A stretch of 30,000 nt of DNA from Chromera velia (taxonomy: Eukaryota > Sar > Chromeraceae). Below the pieces are notes generated by a model that searched no databases, was not told the origin of the DNA, and saw nothing but the letters and a program-made list of their open reading frames with translations. The translations under genes and the position numbers were made by a program. The DNA is taken from contig JAHBMJ010001300.1 in assembly GCA_018398765.1 (NCBI GenBank), positions 1 through 30,000 on the forward strand, read 5' to 3'. Each line of letters begins with the position of its first letter. Within the stretch, counting starts at the first letter, position 1. This document shows, piece after piece, positions 1 to 9,362 of the stretch.

Positions 1-30
1 GAAAAAATGAGGTTTCTATTAATTAAAAGT

Positions 31-104
31 GAACCTGTTTTTGAACCTGTTTTTGAACCTGATTCAGGTTTATTACTTCGAAGTGAACCTTGAACCTTGA
101 ACCT
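31..104. repeat. Short tandem repeats built on gaacct
   Basis: Two copies of an 11-base unit (gaacctgtttt) are followed by a third gaacct. After a 20-base gap there is a run of three gaacctt units. Positions 56-70 form a 15-base palindrome (aacctga/tcaggtt around a central t). The function is unknown, and replication slippage is a sufficient explanation. Confidence 0.6.
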
Positions 105-285
105 TTTCCTAGCATTAGTGCAAGCCACCATATAATATACCATGAAAGTACACAGGAATAGTACAGCTTTATACAGCTTTTTCCATGGTAAAAGCATAAT
201 TAACAAAGCGTAACAAAGCGTGCTAAGGGGTAGTCGAACCTTAGTGGACTGACTGAGAGGTCTCATCTCGTCAGAGTGTCCACAG

Positions 286-357
286 TGACCGGGCCGCGCC
301 GGCCTGCGCGGGCGGGCGGGCCGCGGGCGCGAGGCCGGCGCGCATCGACCGCCCGCG
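286..357. promoter_or_regulatory. GC-rich, CpG-dense block, possible promoter element
   Basis: About 70 bases are almost entirely G and C with many CG dinucleotides. They are embedded in ordinary-composition DNA about 400 bases upstream of the cyclin-like start codon. Its position suggests a promoter-proximal element or transcription start region. No specific factor motif was recognised, so the call rests on composition and position only. Confidence 0.25.
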
Positions 358-745
358 TAACATTTTTTGAGCATCCGAGGAACTCACTCATCTTCACTGG
401 CCACCAGTATATCGCGGGGAAAAAAAGTTTGGCGCGCGTCAGCTATGGGTGCCTTTTGCATCTTTCCGTCTCCGTCTACGTCAAGTGCCCTTTGATACCT
501 CTTCCCATTTCTTCCCTGATCATCCCCCATCTTCCTTCCTCTTTTGCTGTTTCTCCCTCCCTCCCGGTGAAGCAGAGCAATAGTAAAGCATCTTGAAAGA
601 CAAGAACTAAGTAGTCGTAAGGCAGTACCGGAACGTGGAATGACGAGCCTTGTTGTGGTTCGACAGCTTTTTTGTTAAGGTTACGATTCTCCTGCTCAAC
701 CAACTAACCAACCTCTCCGATTTAAGCTAAGCTAAGCTTGTGACC

Positions 746-854
746 ATGTACTTCCAAAAGGGCCCTCAAAAATCTTTGGAAGAGATGGGAACCTCCAGGG
801 TTCACGGCTTCCTGAGAAACGAAAAGTCTTTTGACTCGAGGTGGAGTCGATTCG
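746..854 (+). CDS. Cyclin-like gene exon 1 (start codon)
   Basis: This exon encodes the first 36 residues (MYFQKGPQKSLEEMG...) plus one base of the next codon. The donor is G|GTCAGT at 855. The acceptor at 937-939 follows a long C/T tract, giving an 85-base intron of phase 1. That phase is the one required by exon 2, and this decides the start. Other GT sites nearby have the wrong phase or a poorer context. Confidence 0.6.
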
Positions 855-1573
855 GTCAGTCAGAGACTCTCTCTCTGCCCCCCCCCTCTCTCTCTTGGGT
901 TTCGTGCAACAATGTGTTTTTCTGTTTCTCTCTTTGCAGAGGTACTGAAGACAGGGGAGCGGTATGTTCCCGGTACTTATCCTGAAGGGAGTCCGATGAA
1001 CATGGAGCAGCGACAGAAAGTGGTGCAGTGGATGAGCAGAGTGTGCTCCAACCTGAACTGGCTGAAGGCGACCTACATGGTTGCTGTGAACATTCTCGAT
1101 CGCTTCATCCTGATCGGAAATCCCGCAGACGCTCCCAGCAGATTGCCTATCTATTCAGTCACTGCACTCTTCCTCGCAGCCAACATTACGGTCAGCCAGT
1201 CTCGCACTGCTTTGGAGTTTTTGGAAAGGAAGGTTGGAGACTTGCAAATTCCGTCTCCTTCTCGAAATGAAACATACCGATACTGTCGGAAGGAAGCCGA
1301 CTTGGAAAGAGCCGCTGTAGGAGTCACGGGAAGCGTCAGAAAGGTCACACGAATCTCTTTTTGTTTCAATTTATGGTGCACCAGACGTGAATAGAAAGGC
1401 GGCAGGAAAGAACCTCCAACCGTTGGGGTGTTGAGTGAGTCGGGTTCCACCAGACAGAGAAGGAGAGGAAACACAGGCCTGCAGGAAGAGATGTGATGGG
1501 GGACTTTCAAGGTGACAGGAGAGGGGCGGGAAGGACAGAGCAGTGGAATCAACCATTTTTCTCACACTCTTCC

Positions 1574-1605
<32 letters not shown>

Positions 1606-3486
1606 TTTGAGTGAGTGCAGGAACTCTTCGACGAGCAGACCATCCCCCCCCTGACAGAGTTTGCGGAGTCTGTTCCGTACGTCAACTCAGTCACAGAGGT
1701 CACCAGAGCGCAGCTGCAGGTCCTCGGGGCTCTCGGGGGAAGCATGCAGACCCGCTCTCCCTTCGATTTCGTCACCAGCTTCCTCAACTCTCTCCGCACA
1801 GTAGCCACACAGTGGGAGGAATACAGAAACGCATACGAGGAGTACCTCCATCAGCAGCAGCAGAGGGAGGAACTGGAGAGAGAGTGTGCCTCCCTGATGA
1901 AGCCCCGATTCTCCCACGGAGGGCGGATGAGCGCAGGGACGTGTTCCTGCGGCTCCACCGCCTGCCCCTCCCCCACAGGCTCCATTGGGGCATCCCCTAT
2001 CAGCTGCTGCTGGACCGACGGAGGCTCCTACTGCCGCAGCCTCAGCTGTGCATCTACCGCAGCCCCATCCACCCGCGTGTCCCCAACCGGTTCCTCTTCC
2101 CTCCACCCCTCCGCCTCCTTTTCTTCCATGTCCGCCGTCTCCCCCACCGGCGAGTCCGAGGTGGCGATGGACCTCGATCATGAACTGACGCGGTCCCACT
2201 CGTACCTCTCCGCCTGCAGCTCTGCCAACAGCTCTTCCCACAGTCTGGACCTCCAGACTGAGCAGCCATCCTCCATCACACACCGTCTCATGCAGCAGCA
2301 GCAGCAGAAGAGGGAGGGGTCAGATGAGAGACCCCTTCCAAGACTCTCGTCTCGTGGGTCCATCCGTCGCCCCCCTGCGCTGTCTCTGGGCAGTGACGTG
2401 AACGCCTTCACTCACAGCGCCTCCATGGCCGAGGGGGTGACTGGCATGCCGACCCCCGTGTCCTGCGGCGGGTGCGGGTCAGCCGGGTGCAGTCGTCGTG
2501 ACTGGGAGTGTCCGGTTGCCTGTGCTGTCTCTGACGCCTCTCCCCTCGATTCTGATGGAACAGACAGCATCTCCATCTCCTCCGATGAGGACAGTCACCC
2601 CCATCAGAAGATAGCAGGGGGACAGGCCGTCCCCTACCCCCACCGTCAGACTCTCCCCCGCGGCCTTTCTGGCCTTCACCTAGGACAGAAGCGAGACCGG
2701 GGGGGGATCCCTCTGGACGATTGCAGACCCTTCCTCAGAGAGGGCGAGCATGGAGACGTGGACATGACTGCCGAGTCGGGGGGTATTGCAGGTATCCAGT
2801 GTGGTGAGACTGTCTCCCCCCCCTCCGACCTTCTCCTCGGTGGGGCCGGGGGAATGATGGATCCCCTGGGGGGGGACGACAGCGTGCCTCCCGAAAAGCC
2901 CGCAGCTGGTCGGATCTGGTCGGACCTCTACGTGTCTCTCCTGTCCTCCCAAGGAGATCTCGACCGTCTCTTCGCACGCACAGATGCGATGCTCGATGCA
3001 GCGCATTTCTACGGTATCTCCTTGCACTTCTCTGCACCTGTGCTGGGGGCGGCTGCTCTGCTTGAGCAAATCGTTGCCCTCCGAGGGCCCATGATGGGCC
3101 TGGAGAGAGACGCCGAGGGTGTGTGTGCGGATGCAGACGCGTCGTTGACTCTAGATTTCGTTCGATCGATCTGTGGAGTCGACACAGAGATGGATATGCA
3201 GTTCGAACTCGAGAGCAGGGACGGGGAGAGCTGGAGCGAGAAGCTTGCCCGATGCCGTGAGGCTCTGGGGAAGATGGCCAGAGAGGTCGGTCGGTCGGTC
3301 GGTCCGGCGGTAGGGAGGAAACAGGCATACTCTCTTAATTTCTTTTCCTCTGCGTGTCTTCTATGTTTTGTTGGCCCTGTTCGAAATTTTGTCTGTCAAT
3401 TCTCTCATCTGTCTCTCATCTCTCGTCCTTCCGTCTGTCGGCATGCGTGTATGCTCTCATACGCTTGTCCAACCTGCCTCCTTGAC

Positions 3487-3523
<37 letters not shown>

Positions 3524-4360
3524 GTGTGCAGGTGATTGCCCCCGACCTCCTGGAGCCCCCTGACAACTTTCAGCAGAAGCTGGAGAAGCTCGAGAGGGAG
3601 AGGCTCAGATCCGGATCCAGGGGCAAGAAGGTGAGTGAGGGGGGGAGTGGGGGAATAGGTGCGTATCTCCTACGTCTGGACTCAGTTGTGTGTATTGGTA
3701 TGGCATCAAGAGAAGCGAATGGAAGCGGTGAAGAGACAAGAGGTGGGGCCTGAGGTAGTACCTGCTTGCATCTGTTGAGGTGACGTTGAAGGCTCTATGG
3801 AGTCTGTGAGATGGTCGCTTTGCCCCCTTCCGCGCTTTGTTTATTCTGTTACTTCTCTGTTCCCTCCCGTCCCTCGATGCCGCTGTGTGTGTGTGCAGGC
3901 AACTCTGGGAAGTCACAGGCAACTGTGTCTCCACGAGTTCCGCTCCTTCGAGTACTCCACAGAGCCCCTCATGCCTTCATCTCCGGGCGCATCCAACGCC
4001 CCGGCACACGTGCAGGCAGCAGCGGCAGGGCAGATATTGAGGGGATCCTCTTCCTCGACCTCCGCCGCCCTCCTTTCGAGGAAGCGACACATCCAGCACC
4101 AGCAGCAGATGCAGATGCAAATGCAGATGCACGACGTCACAGTCACACCTGCGAATGCCACCCCGAGACTGTTCCTCCACAAGCACTCCTCCTCACTGCA
4201 GATGCAGATGCAGCCTCACCAGTCGCACCACAGACACTCGCGTGAGAGACTGCTGTCGCCTCTGGACGAGACCCGCGAGAGTGGCAGGATGGGGGGCATG
4301 TTGATGGGTGGGGGTGTGGCAGTGGGTGTGGGGGGAGGTGGGATGGGAATGATGCACTGA
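746..4360 (+). CDS. Large cyclin-like protein, five exons
   Basis: Exons 746-854, 940-1190 (alternative end 1232), 1621-3285, 3532-3630 and 3899-4360 join with compatible phases (1,0,0,0) into about 861 residues ending in TGA. The ATG at 746 has A at -3, and an in-frame stop lies upstream at 728. Residues about 58-175 match a cyclin box: a helix starting MEQRQKVVQWMSRV, then TYMVAVNILDRFI, TALFLAAN, IPPLTEF, and a helix ending before SPFDFV. Known cyclins bind and activate cyclin-dependent kinases. A long Ser/Gly/Pro-rich segment with poly-Gln follows (about 200-545). After it, residues about 552-605 (MLDAAHFYGISL then PVLGAAALL) resemble the start of a second cyclin fold. The tail is Gln/Met/His- and Gly-rich. 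The Lys and Glu that usually contact the kinase appear to be Asn118 and Gln in my manual alignment. Cyclin-family membership is well supported; the subtype and the kinase partner are not. Confidence 0.82.
940..1190 (+). CDS. Cyclin-like gene exon 2 (cyclin box, first helices)
   Basis: It encodes the N-terminal half of the cyclin box. Two in-frame donors are possible. ACG|GTCAGC after 1190 resembles the GTCAGT donors used elsewhere in this window and gives near-normal cyclin spacing (LAANIT joined to ELFDEQTIPP). AAG|GTTGGA after 1232 would add 14 residues. Both are phase 0, so both isoforms keep the frame. The exon 3 acceptor at 1618-1620 follows a (TG)n tract. Confidence 0.7.
1576..1598 (+). 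repeat. (TG)n microsatellite in cyclin intron 2, before the acceptor
   Basis: A pure TG run ends about 20 bases before the AG at 1619-1620. It takes part of the place of a polypyrimidine tract. Confidence 0.9.
1621..3285 (+). CDS. Cyclin-like gene exon 3 (rest of cyclin box, low-complexity insert, second fold)
   Basis: This is a 555-codon open exon with strong G/C preference at third codon positions. It completes the first cyclin fold (ELFDEQTIPPLTEF to VTSFL). It then continues through a Gln-rich helix-prone stretch (EEYLHQQQQREELERE) and a Ser/Thr/Gly/Cys-rich region with a second poly-Gln near 2292. It ends in the segment that resembles a cyclin C-terminal fold. The donor lies at the left edge of a (GTCG)n run (3286-3304), so several GT sites 4 bases apart compete. 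Only the first keeps the next exon in frame without added residues. Confidence 0.75.
3490..3528 (+). repeat. (TG)n microsatellite abutting the cyclin intron 3 acceptor
   Basis: A TG run of about 19 units, with one C interruption near 3519, runs directly into the CAG acceptor at 3529-3531. There is no normal pyrimidine tract between them. Confidence 0.9.
3532..3630 (+). CDS. Cyclin-like gene exon 4
   Basis: This 33-codon exon reads VIAPDLLEPPDNFQQKLEKL and then an Arg/Lys/Ser-rich end. The acceptor directly follows a long (TG)n tract. The donor AAG|GTGAGT is canonical. The exon is phase 0 at both ends, so skipping it would keep the frame. Confidence 0.75.
3884..3895 (+). repeat. (TG)6 abutting the cyclin intron 4 acceptor
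   Basis: Six TG units lead directly into the CAG at 3896-3898, the third consecutive intron of this gene with that arrangement. Confidence 0.85.
3899..4360 (+). CDS. Cyclin-like gene exon 5 (C-terminus)
   Basis: This is a 153-codon last exon with a TGA stop. It starts ATLGSHRQLCLHEFRSFEYS and continues into a Gln/Met/His-rich tract (HQQQMQMQMQMH, from a hexanucleotide cagatg repeat at about 4105-4131, echoed at 4199-4213). It ends in Gly/Met-rich sequence. The acceptor follows a (TG)6 run. The tail is probably disordered. Confidence 0.72.
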   Translation, partial: ATLGSHRQLCLHEFRSFEYSTEPLMPSSPGASNAPAHVQAAAAGQILRGSSSSTSAALLSRKRHIQHQQQMQMQMQMHDVTVTPANATPRLFLHKHSSSLQMQMQPHQSHHRHSRERLLSPLDETRESGRMGGMLMGGGVAVGVGGGGMGMMH

Positions 4361-6074
4361 ACGGATGAGAGTGGGAAGAAAGAAATGAAGGAGGAAAAGT
4401 CAGACGTGTAACAGAGAACTTTTCCTTCTCGCGTTCTTTCAACTCCATGCGACGGCAGGTTGTCTTCTGATCTGCTGGGCTTTCAGTCATCCTCTCTCTG
4501 CTTCTTCCCTCTTCCTGACCGTTGTCTGCTTCCCCAAGTGATCCCTCTGCATTCTTTGGTTTTTTTCGTTCGTGATTGCGACTTCTTCCTCCCCTCCCCC
4601 CCTACCCCCCTGCCTTGACTGACTGACTGACTGACTGCAAGAATGCTCGACAAGACCATCAGACCAACACAGAAGGGGCGAGCGTGAAGAATTCAGACAC
4701 CAGTACTGACTGACTGACTGCGCGACACGAAGGAACGATATGAACGGGCGGATGGCAGATTACGATGGGACAGTGTCCAAGAAAGAGAAAAGAAGAAAAG
4801 AGAAGAAGGGAGAGACAAGAGAGACAAAGAAGAAACCGACAGACGGACTGATGAATGGGATCGAGATGAAAATGAATGAATGAATGATCGACTGATTGTT
4901 GTGAAAGACCTATTGACTGACTACGGACAGTCAACTGATCCCACTTTGCCCATCGTCGTCTGTTTTTTTAATTTTCTTTCCTTTCACATTCCCTCTCGTC
5001 TCAACCCTTCCTACTGCAAGGAAGGAGAGGTGCGATGATTGACCGACTGACTGACTGATGGGGGTCTGCATGGCAACATGTGCATATCATTTATTTGCCT
5101 TTTCCAGCTAGGGATGGGATGACGACGTGTTTCATCTTTTTTTGTTTTATTTTATTTGGGAAGGCGTGTGTGTCCGCATTGGATCAAAATAAGAGAAAGA
5201 ATGAAGCAAAGAAGGGCCGACGGCCGGCTTGCTGGCACATTCGTTCTTTTCCTTCCATCGTTTCTGTCGTCTCGTTTGTTCGTTCGTCTGTCTTTAAGTG
5301 TGTCCTTCGGTCTTTGAGACGAAACGAATTCGAATTCTTTGTCCGTTTGGGGGCGGTAGTCGAGGCATGGAAAGGAGGGAGAGGTGCTTGTGTGTGTGCA
5401 CAAAGGAGTGAAAGACTGTTCAGAGAGCGCATGTGATGCCTTCTCCCCTCGTCTCGCTCCGTTTTTGTCAATGTGCCTCTCTCGCCGTCCTCCCGCCCTT
5501 TGTTAGCCACCCTCGCCTGTGTTCGTCTTAGTTGGTCTCATTTGTCTGTCCTCGATAAGTCCCGTCTGCCGATACATACGTCCTCTCTGTGAAAACAGCT
5601 GAAACTGACAGAATGCAGAGAGTGAAAAAAACAGCATGCTGCCGACGATGGACGAAAGGAGCTGTAAGAGGAAGAAAGCGATGGTGAAGAATGTATTTTG
5701 TTGTTGAGGACATCCGAGCATTGTTATGATCAGAGACTTCCTTTCTGTCGCTCTCTCTTTCTTTGCAACAACCGGTCAGAAAGATGTACCGACAGACAAA
5801 AAGATAGAAAGATAGACAGTTAGTCAGGTCAGTTCGTCGTCTTTCTGTTTGCCGGTCGGTATTGGTACCACGCACGCTTTGGAAGCAGCAGGGTCGTTGC
5901 TTCGTTGTCTGTCGGTTTTATCTCTCTCTGAAAGGAAATCTAAGTGAAAGGATTAGCAGAAGAAGGGAACAGAAAAGGACAGTGGAAGAAAAAGTGTCTG
6001 TCAGTCCGTCCGTTCGGTCGTTTGTTCACTACGGGTTCAAAAGCCGCCTTTTCAGTCAATCATCCGAAATGTTG

Positions 6075-6107
6075 AGTCAGTCAGTCAGTCAGTCAGTCAG
6101 TCAGTCA
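6075..6107 (+). repeat. (AGTC)n array
   Basis: About eight tandem AGTC units. Each overlapping hexamer GTCAGT equals the donor motif used by several introns in this window. A shorter array of the same unit lies at 6496-6512. Confidence 0.9.
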
Positions 6108-7491
6108 AGTCAGCTGAGTGAAGTAAATCAGTCAACGTTCTTCTGTGCGTTTTCAGGGGGTAGATTTTCTAGTCAGGAGGCCCAAAGGAAGACGACCACC
6201 TATTTCTATGTTGTTTCCTTCCATCTTTCCGTAAGACACCTGCCAAGTAAATGCAAAAGAAGAAGCAGGGGTGTGGATGATTCCTCGTTTGTTTGTCTGT
6301 CTGTCTGTTTATTCGTCCCGTCTGTTGACTGAATGGATGGATTGATGGATGTGTTAAGGAAAGAGGTGAGTGACGTATTGCTGTTCCTTCAAAAGGGGGA
6401 AAGAAGGACTGTGATGGATGTGAGAAGGATTTGAAAGAAAGAAGAAGAGGAGGAAAGAGAAAACCGGACAGAAGTCGAAAGCGCAAGTGCGCGTTCAGTC
6501 AGTCAGTCAGTCTTTCAACTGGGAAACAAACGTATCTTTCCTTTGTTTGTACCTTCCTATCGCTTCCAGTTTTTGGGTTTGTTTTCCTTCCCCACACATT
6601 CATGTATGTTTGCTCGCCGCATGCTCACTCCAACCCCCCCGCCCCACGGTCTTCTTTTTGTCCTTTGAGTCAGCTGCGGGATAGGATTTCTCTCCCCCAC
6701 CTTTCCCCGTAGGCTCTCTCAAGGTACTCTGACTCATGTTCCAGTTTTCCCTCCTTCCTTCTCTGGCCCCCCTCCTTTTTCTCACTGGAAAGTCCGTCGG
6801 TCAGGAAAACACACGACAAGCCTGCCTCTCTTTCTCTTTTCCTTCCCTTTCTGTTACCCCCTCTTTTCTATCTTTCCCTTTCCTTTTCCTTCTTCTGGTT
6901 TACCGCCCTGTCAGTCTGTCAGGTCAGGTTCTCCTCTCTTAGGTTTTTTGTCTGCATGGCTGTGGATGGGGGGTGAGCATGAGAGCATGAGAGCAAAGCA
7001 GAAAGAAATGAAAGAAGAGGGAGAGAAAGAAACGTGTCCCTCTCATTTGTTCTAAATTAGCAAGCACAATTGTGCCGAAAGAGAAAGAAAGAACAGAGTT
7101 TGTTCTACTGTTATTTGTGAAGAAGTCAAAAGATCATGAAATGGATGGAAGGGAGAAAAAGGGAAAGAAAGAAAGAAAGCTGTCTGTTGGAAACAAAATG
7201 TCTGCCAAAGGGCTTTTTCTCCTTCCCTCTCTTTTTCGTCTTCCTCCTTTCCCCCGCCTTTTCCGTCTACCTTCCCTTCCCTGTCTGATCCGTCTCTCCC
7301 CCCTCTCTCGCTTCTTTCATTTCGTTGCTTGACGTGCGTGCCCTCCAACGCTCTGACAGTCAATCTGATTCTCCTGTGCACCTCTCCTCTTACTCGTTGC
7401 TTGCTATCCTTGTACTTATGCTCGTGCTTCTTCGTGTTGCCGGAATTGAACTGAACTTAATTTGATTTGGGTGATCGATCGCACTACAAGA

Positions 7492-7517
7492 GAGTGAGTG
7501 AGTGAGTGAGTGAGTGA
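7492..7517 (+). repeat. (GAGT)n microsatellite
   Basis: About six tandem GAGT units in unassigned DNA. Confidence 0.85.
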
Positions 7518-8703
7518 CTACATGAGGAAGTGAGGGAAGGGAAGAGGGGGAAGGGGGAACTGTTCCTTCTATCCAGTCTGGTTCAATGCAGGTAGAAGAG
7601 CTAGAGAAAGCCTGATCTGTTTCTTTCTCTGTTCATTTCTTTCAGTTGGGTGCGAGTCTTTTCTCACTTCAGATGCCACCCCAACTTTATTTCTTCTACA
7701 GTTTCTTTTCTTTCTTTCCCGTCCTGCTCCCTCAATCATCCCCAGCCCCCTTCCTTTTCTTTGAGTGAGACCTAACATATCCCGTCCCGCTGTTGGTGGG
7801 TCGTGGGCTCCTCCTTCCTTCTTCCCCCCCGTCACGTTTCTCTCTCTTCTGGTTGGCGTCGATTGTTCCTTCTTTCTTCCTTCCTTTCTTCCCTCCTTTC
7901 TTTCTGACTCTGGCTCGCTGGTTGGCTGGCTGTCCCACTTTGGGGATGTTGATTGAATTTCTTTCATCGATAGATGACACAGGGGCGAAAAAAAGAAGGT
8001 GGTTCTCTCTGCCTTTCTTTTCTCTCCTTCCTTTTCTTTTATCGTTCCGTCAATTCCGGTGAGTGACGAACACGAAGAAAGACACACATATGAAATACAG
8101 TGAATGAAGTGACTGACTCCATACGGTCAGACGGATAGCGGACAGAGGCAAGCCGTGCGTGCGTCAATTCTGATCCTCCTCCTTCGTTGGTGCCGTGTCT
8201 CGACTCGTTCTGATTTCCACCCTTCCTTCTGCTGTTGTTTGCTTTCGTGTTCTTGTCACGCATGAATGAATAAGTCGTTCTCTGCCCAAACCCTTGTTAG
8301 AGAGAGAAAGAGAAAAAACGCAAAGGAAAAGAACGAAGGCGGTAGAGGGAACAAATAGAAGGCACAATGTGAACGTGTCTTGTTTCATTCATTTGTTCTC
8401 TACCTCTGCCAGCCTTTTGAGTCCAATGACACCGTCCCTCACCTCACCTTCTCTACTGTTCAGTCCGAAAGCGGAAAGAGTGGGGACGATAGAAAAGGCG
8501 GTCCCCTTGCAAAGTTTGCTGCTGTGTCTGCGTGCTGCCTTAGTGGGGGCCTGGTATTGTCTCAAGGCACAACGCTAGAGTGAGTGGCAGACCCACCATG
8601 GGTGATGCACAAGACCAAAAACAGTCCCTGGCCGCCGTTTTCTTCTTGACAGGACTCTACATTTCCTTTTGTGTGTCTGAGAAAGAGAAAGTGCCCAGAA
8701 AAG

Positions 8704-8733
8704 AAACAAAAACAAACAAACAAACAAACAAAC
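8704..8733 (+). repeat. (CAAA)n microsatellite
   Basis: About seven tandem CAAA units running into a short GA tract. Confidence 0.85.
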
Positions 8734-9302
8734 AGAGAGAGACGGCATTGTGCCTGCATCCTGCCTTCAAAATCTCGTCCTGATTACAATCGCAATACAC
8801 CACATGAAAGATAGAACAAAACTGAAAGAAGGTTCTCCCCTTTACTGTGCCCTCTCTCTCCCCTCCCGGTGGTTTCTTGTTCCTTCCTCCTTCTGTCTTC
8901 CTTCTGAAGACAGCTGTCTCTGAAGCCGGTTGAAAGCGCTCGAAGAAAACGCGCGACGCAAACAGACAGACTCACTGAATGTGTGAGTCCAGGAGGGGGC
9001 CTTGTGTGTGCAAGGAGGGAGAGAGGACGATCGAAGAGAACGAATCAATGCCCGGTGGAGAGCACACGCACGTGTGAATCTGACAAGCGCTTAGGGGATA
9101 GTGGAGGATTTGTTTGTCTGTTTTTCTTTCTGTCGGAGGATTCGCAGTTTGCGACCTCATCTCGATTTAAGTGATTGTGTGTGTGAGAGCAGACACGGCC
9201 CTCTTGCCTTCGTGGTTCCTTACTTGGGCGGTTCGCTTCTCTTTCTTTCGCTCTCCTTGCCTTGCCAACCCACTCTTTCTCTATCCTCCTCTGACATCTG
9301 TT

Positions 9303-9362
9303 TTCTTTCTTTCTTTCTTTCCCCTTTCTTTCTTTCTTTGTCTCTCTCTCTCTCTCTCTCTC
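9303..9362 (+). repeat. (TTTC)n followed by (TC)n
   Basis: Two TTTC runs separated by a short C tract are followed by about eleven TC units. The whole is a homopyrimidine stretch of about 60 bases. Confidence 0.9.

Larger units (their letters stand above)
1..745. other. Upstream non-coding region of the cyclin-like gene
   Basis: No open frame here looks like protein. The left end carries short tandem duplications (see the repeat at 31-104), and a 10-base unit is repeated exactly at 201-220. A very GC-rich block lies at about 286-357. The stretch just before the ATG at 746 contains a repeated taagc motif and an in-frame stop at 728-730. The region therefore probably holds the promoter and 5' UTR of the gene at 746-4360, but no TATA box or initiator could be assigned. 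Confidence 0.45.
4361..9300. other. Non-coding: cyclin 3' flank and repeat-rich intergenic DNA
   Basis: No gene was found. Open frames here are short and of extreme composition (Ser/Phe/Leu or Lys/Arg/Glu), as expected from pyrimidine- or purine-rich runs, and they lack third-position bias. Clusters of GACT/AGTC units occur at 4617-4637, 4705-4720, 5045-5058, 6075-6107 and 6496-6512. A GAGT run lies at 7492-7517 and a CAAA run at 8704-8733. The 3' UTR of the cyclin-like gene should start here, but I see no AATAAA in the first kilobase. Confidence 0.55.

Noticed and set aside
276-596. A 106-codon frame crossing the GC-rich block
   Set aside because: It starts at GTG rather than ATG, its composition follows the local GC block and then a C/T run, and no splice sites or motifs support it.
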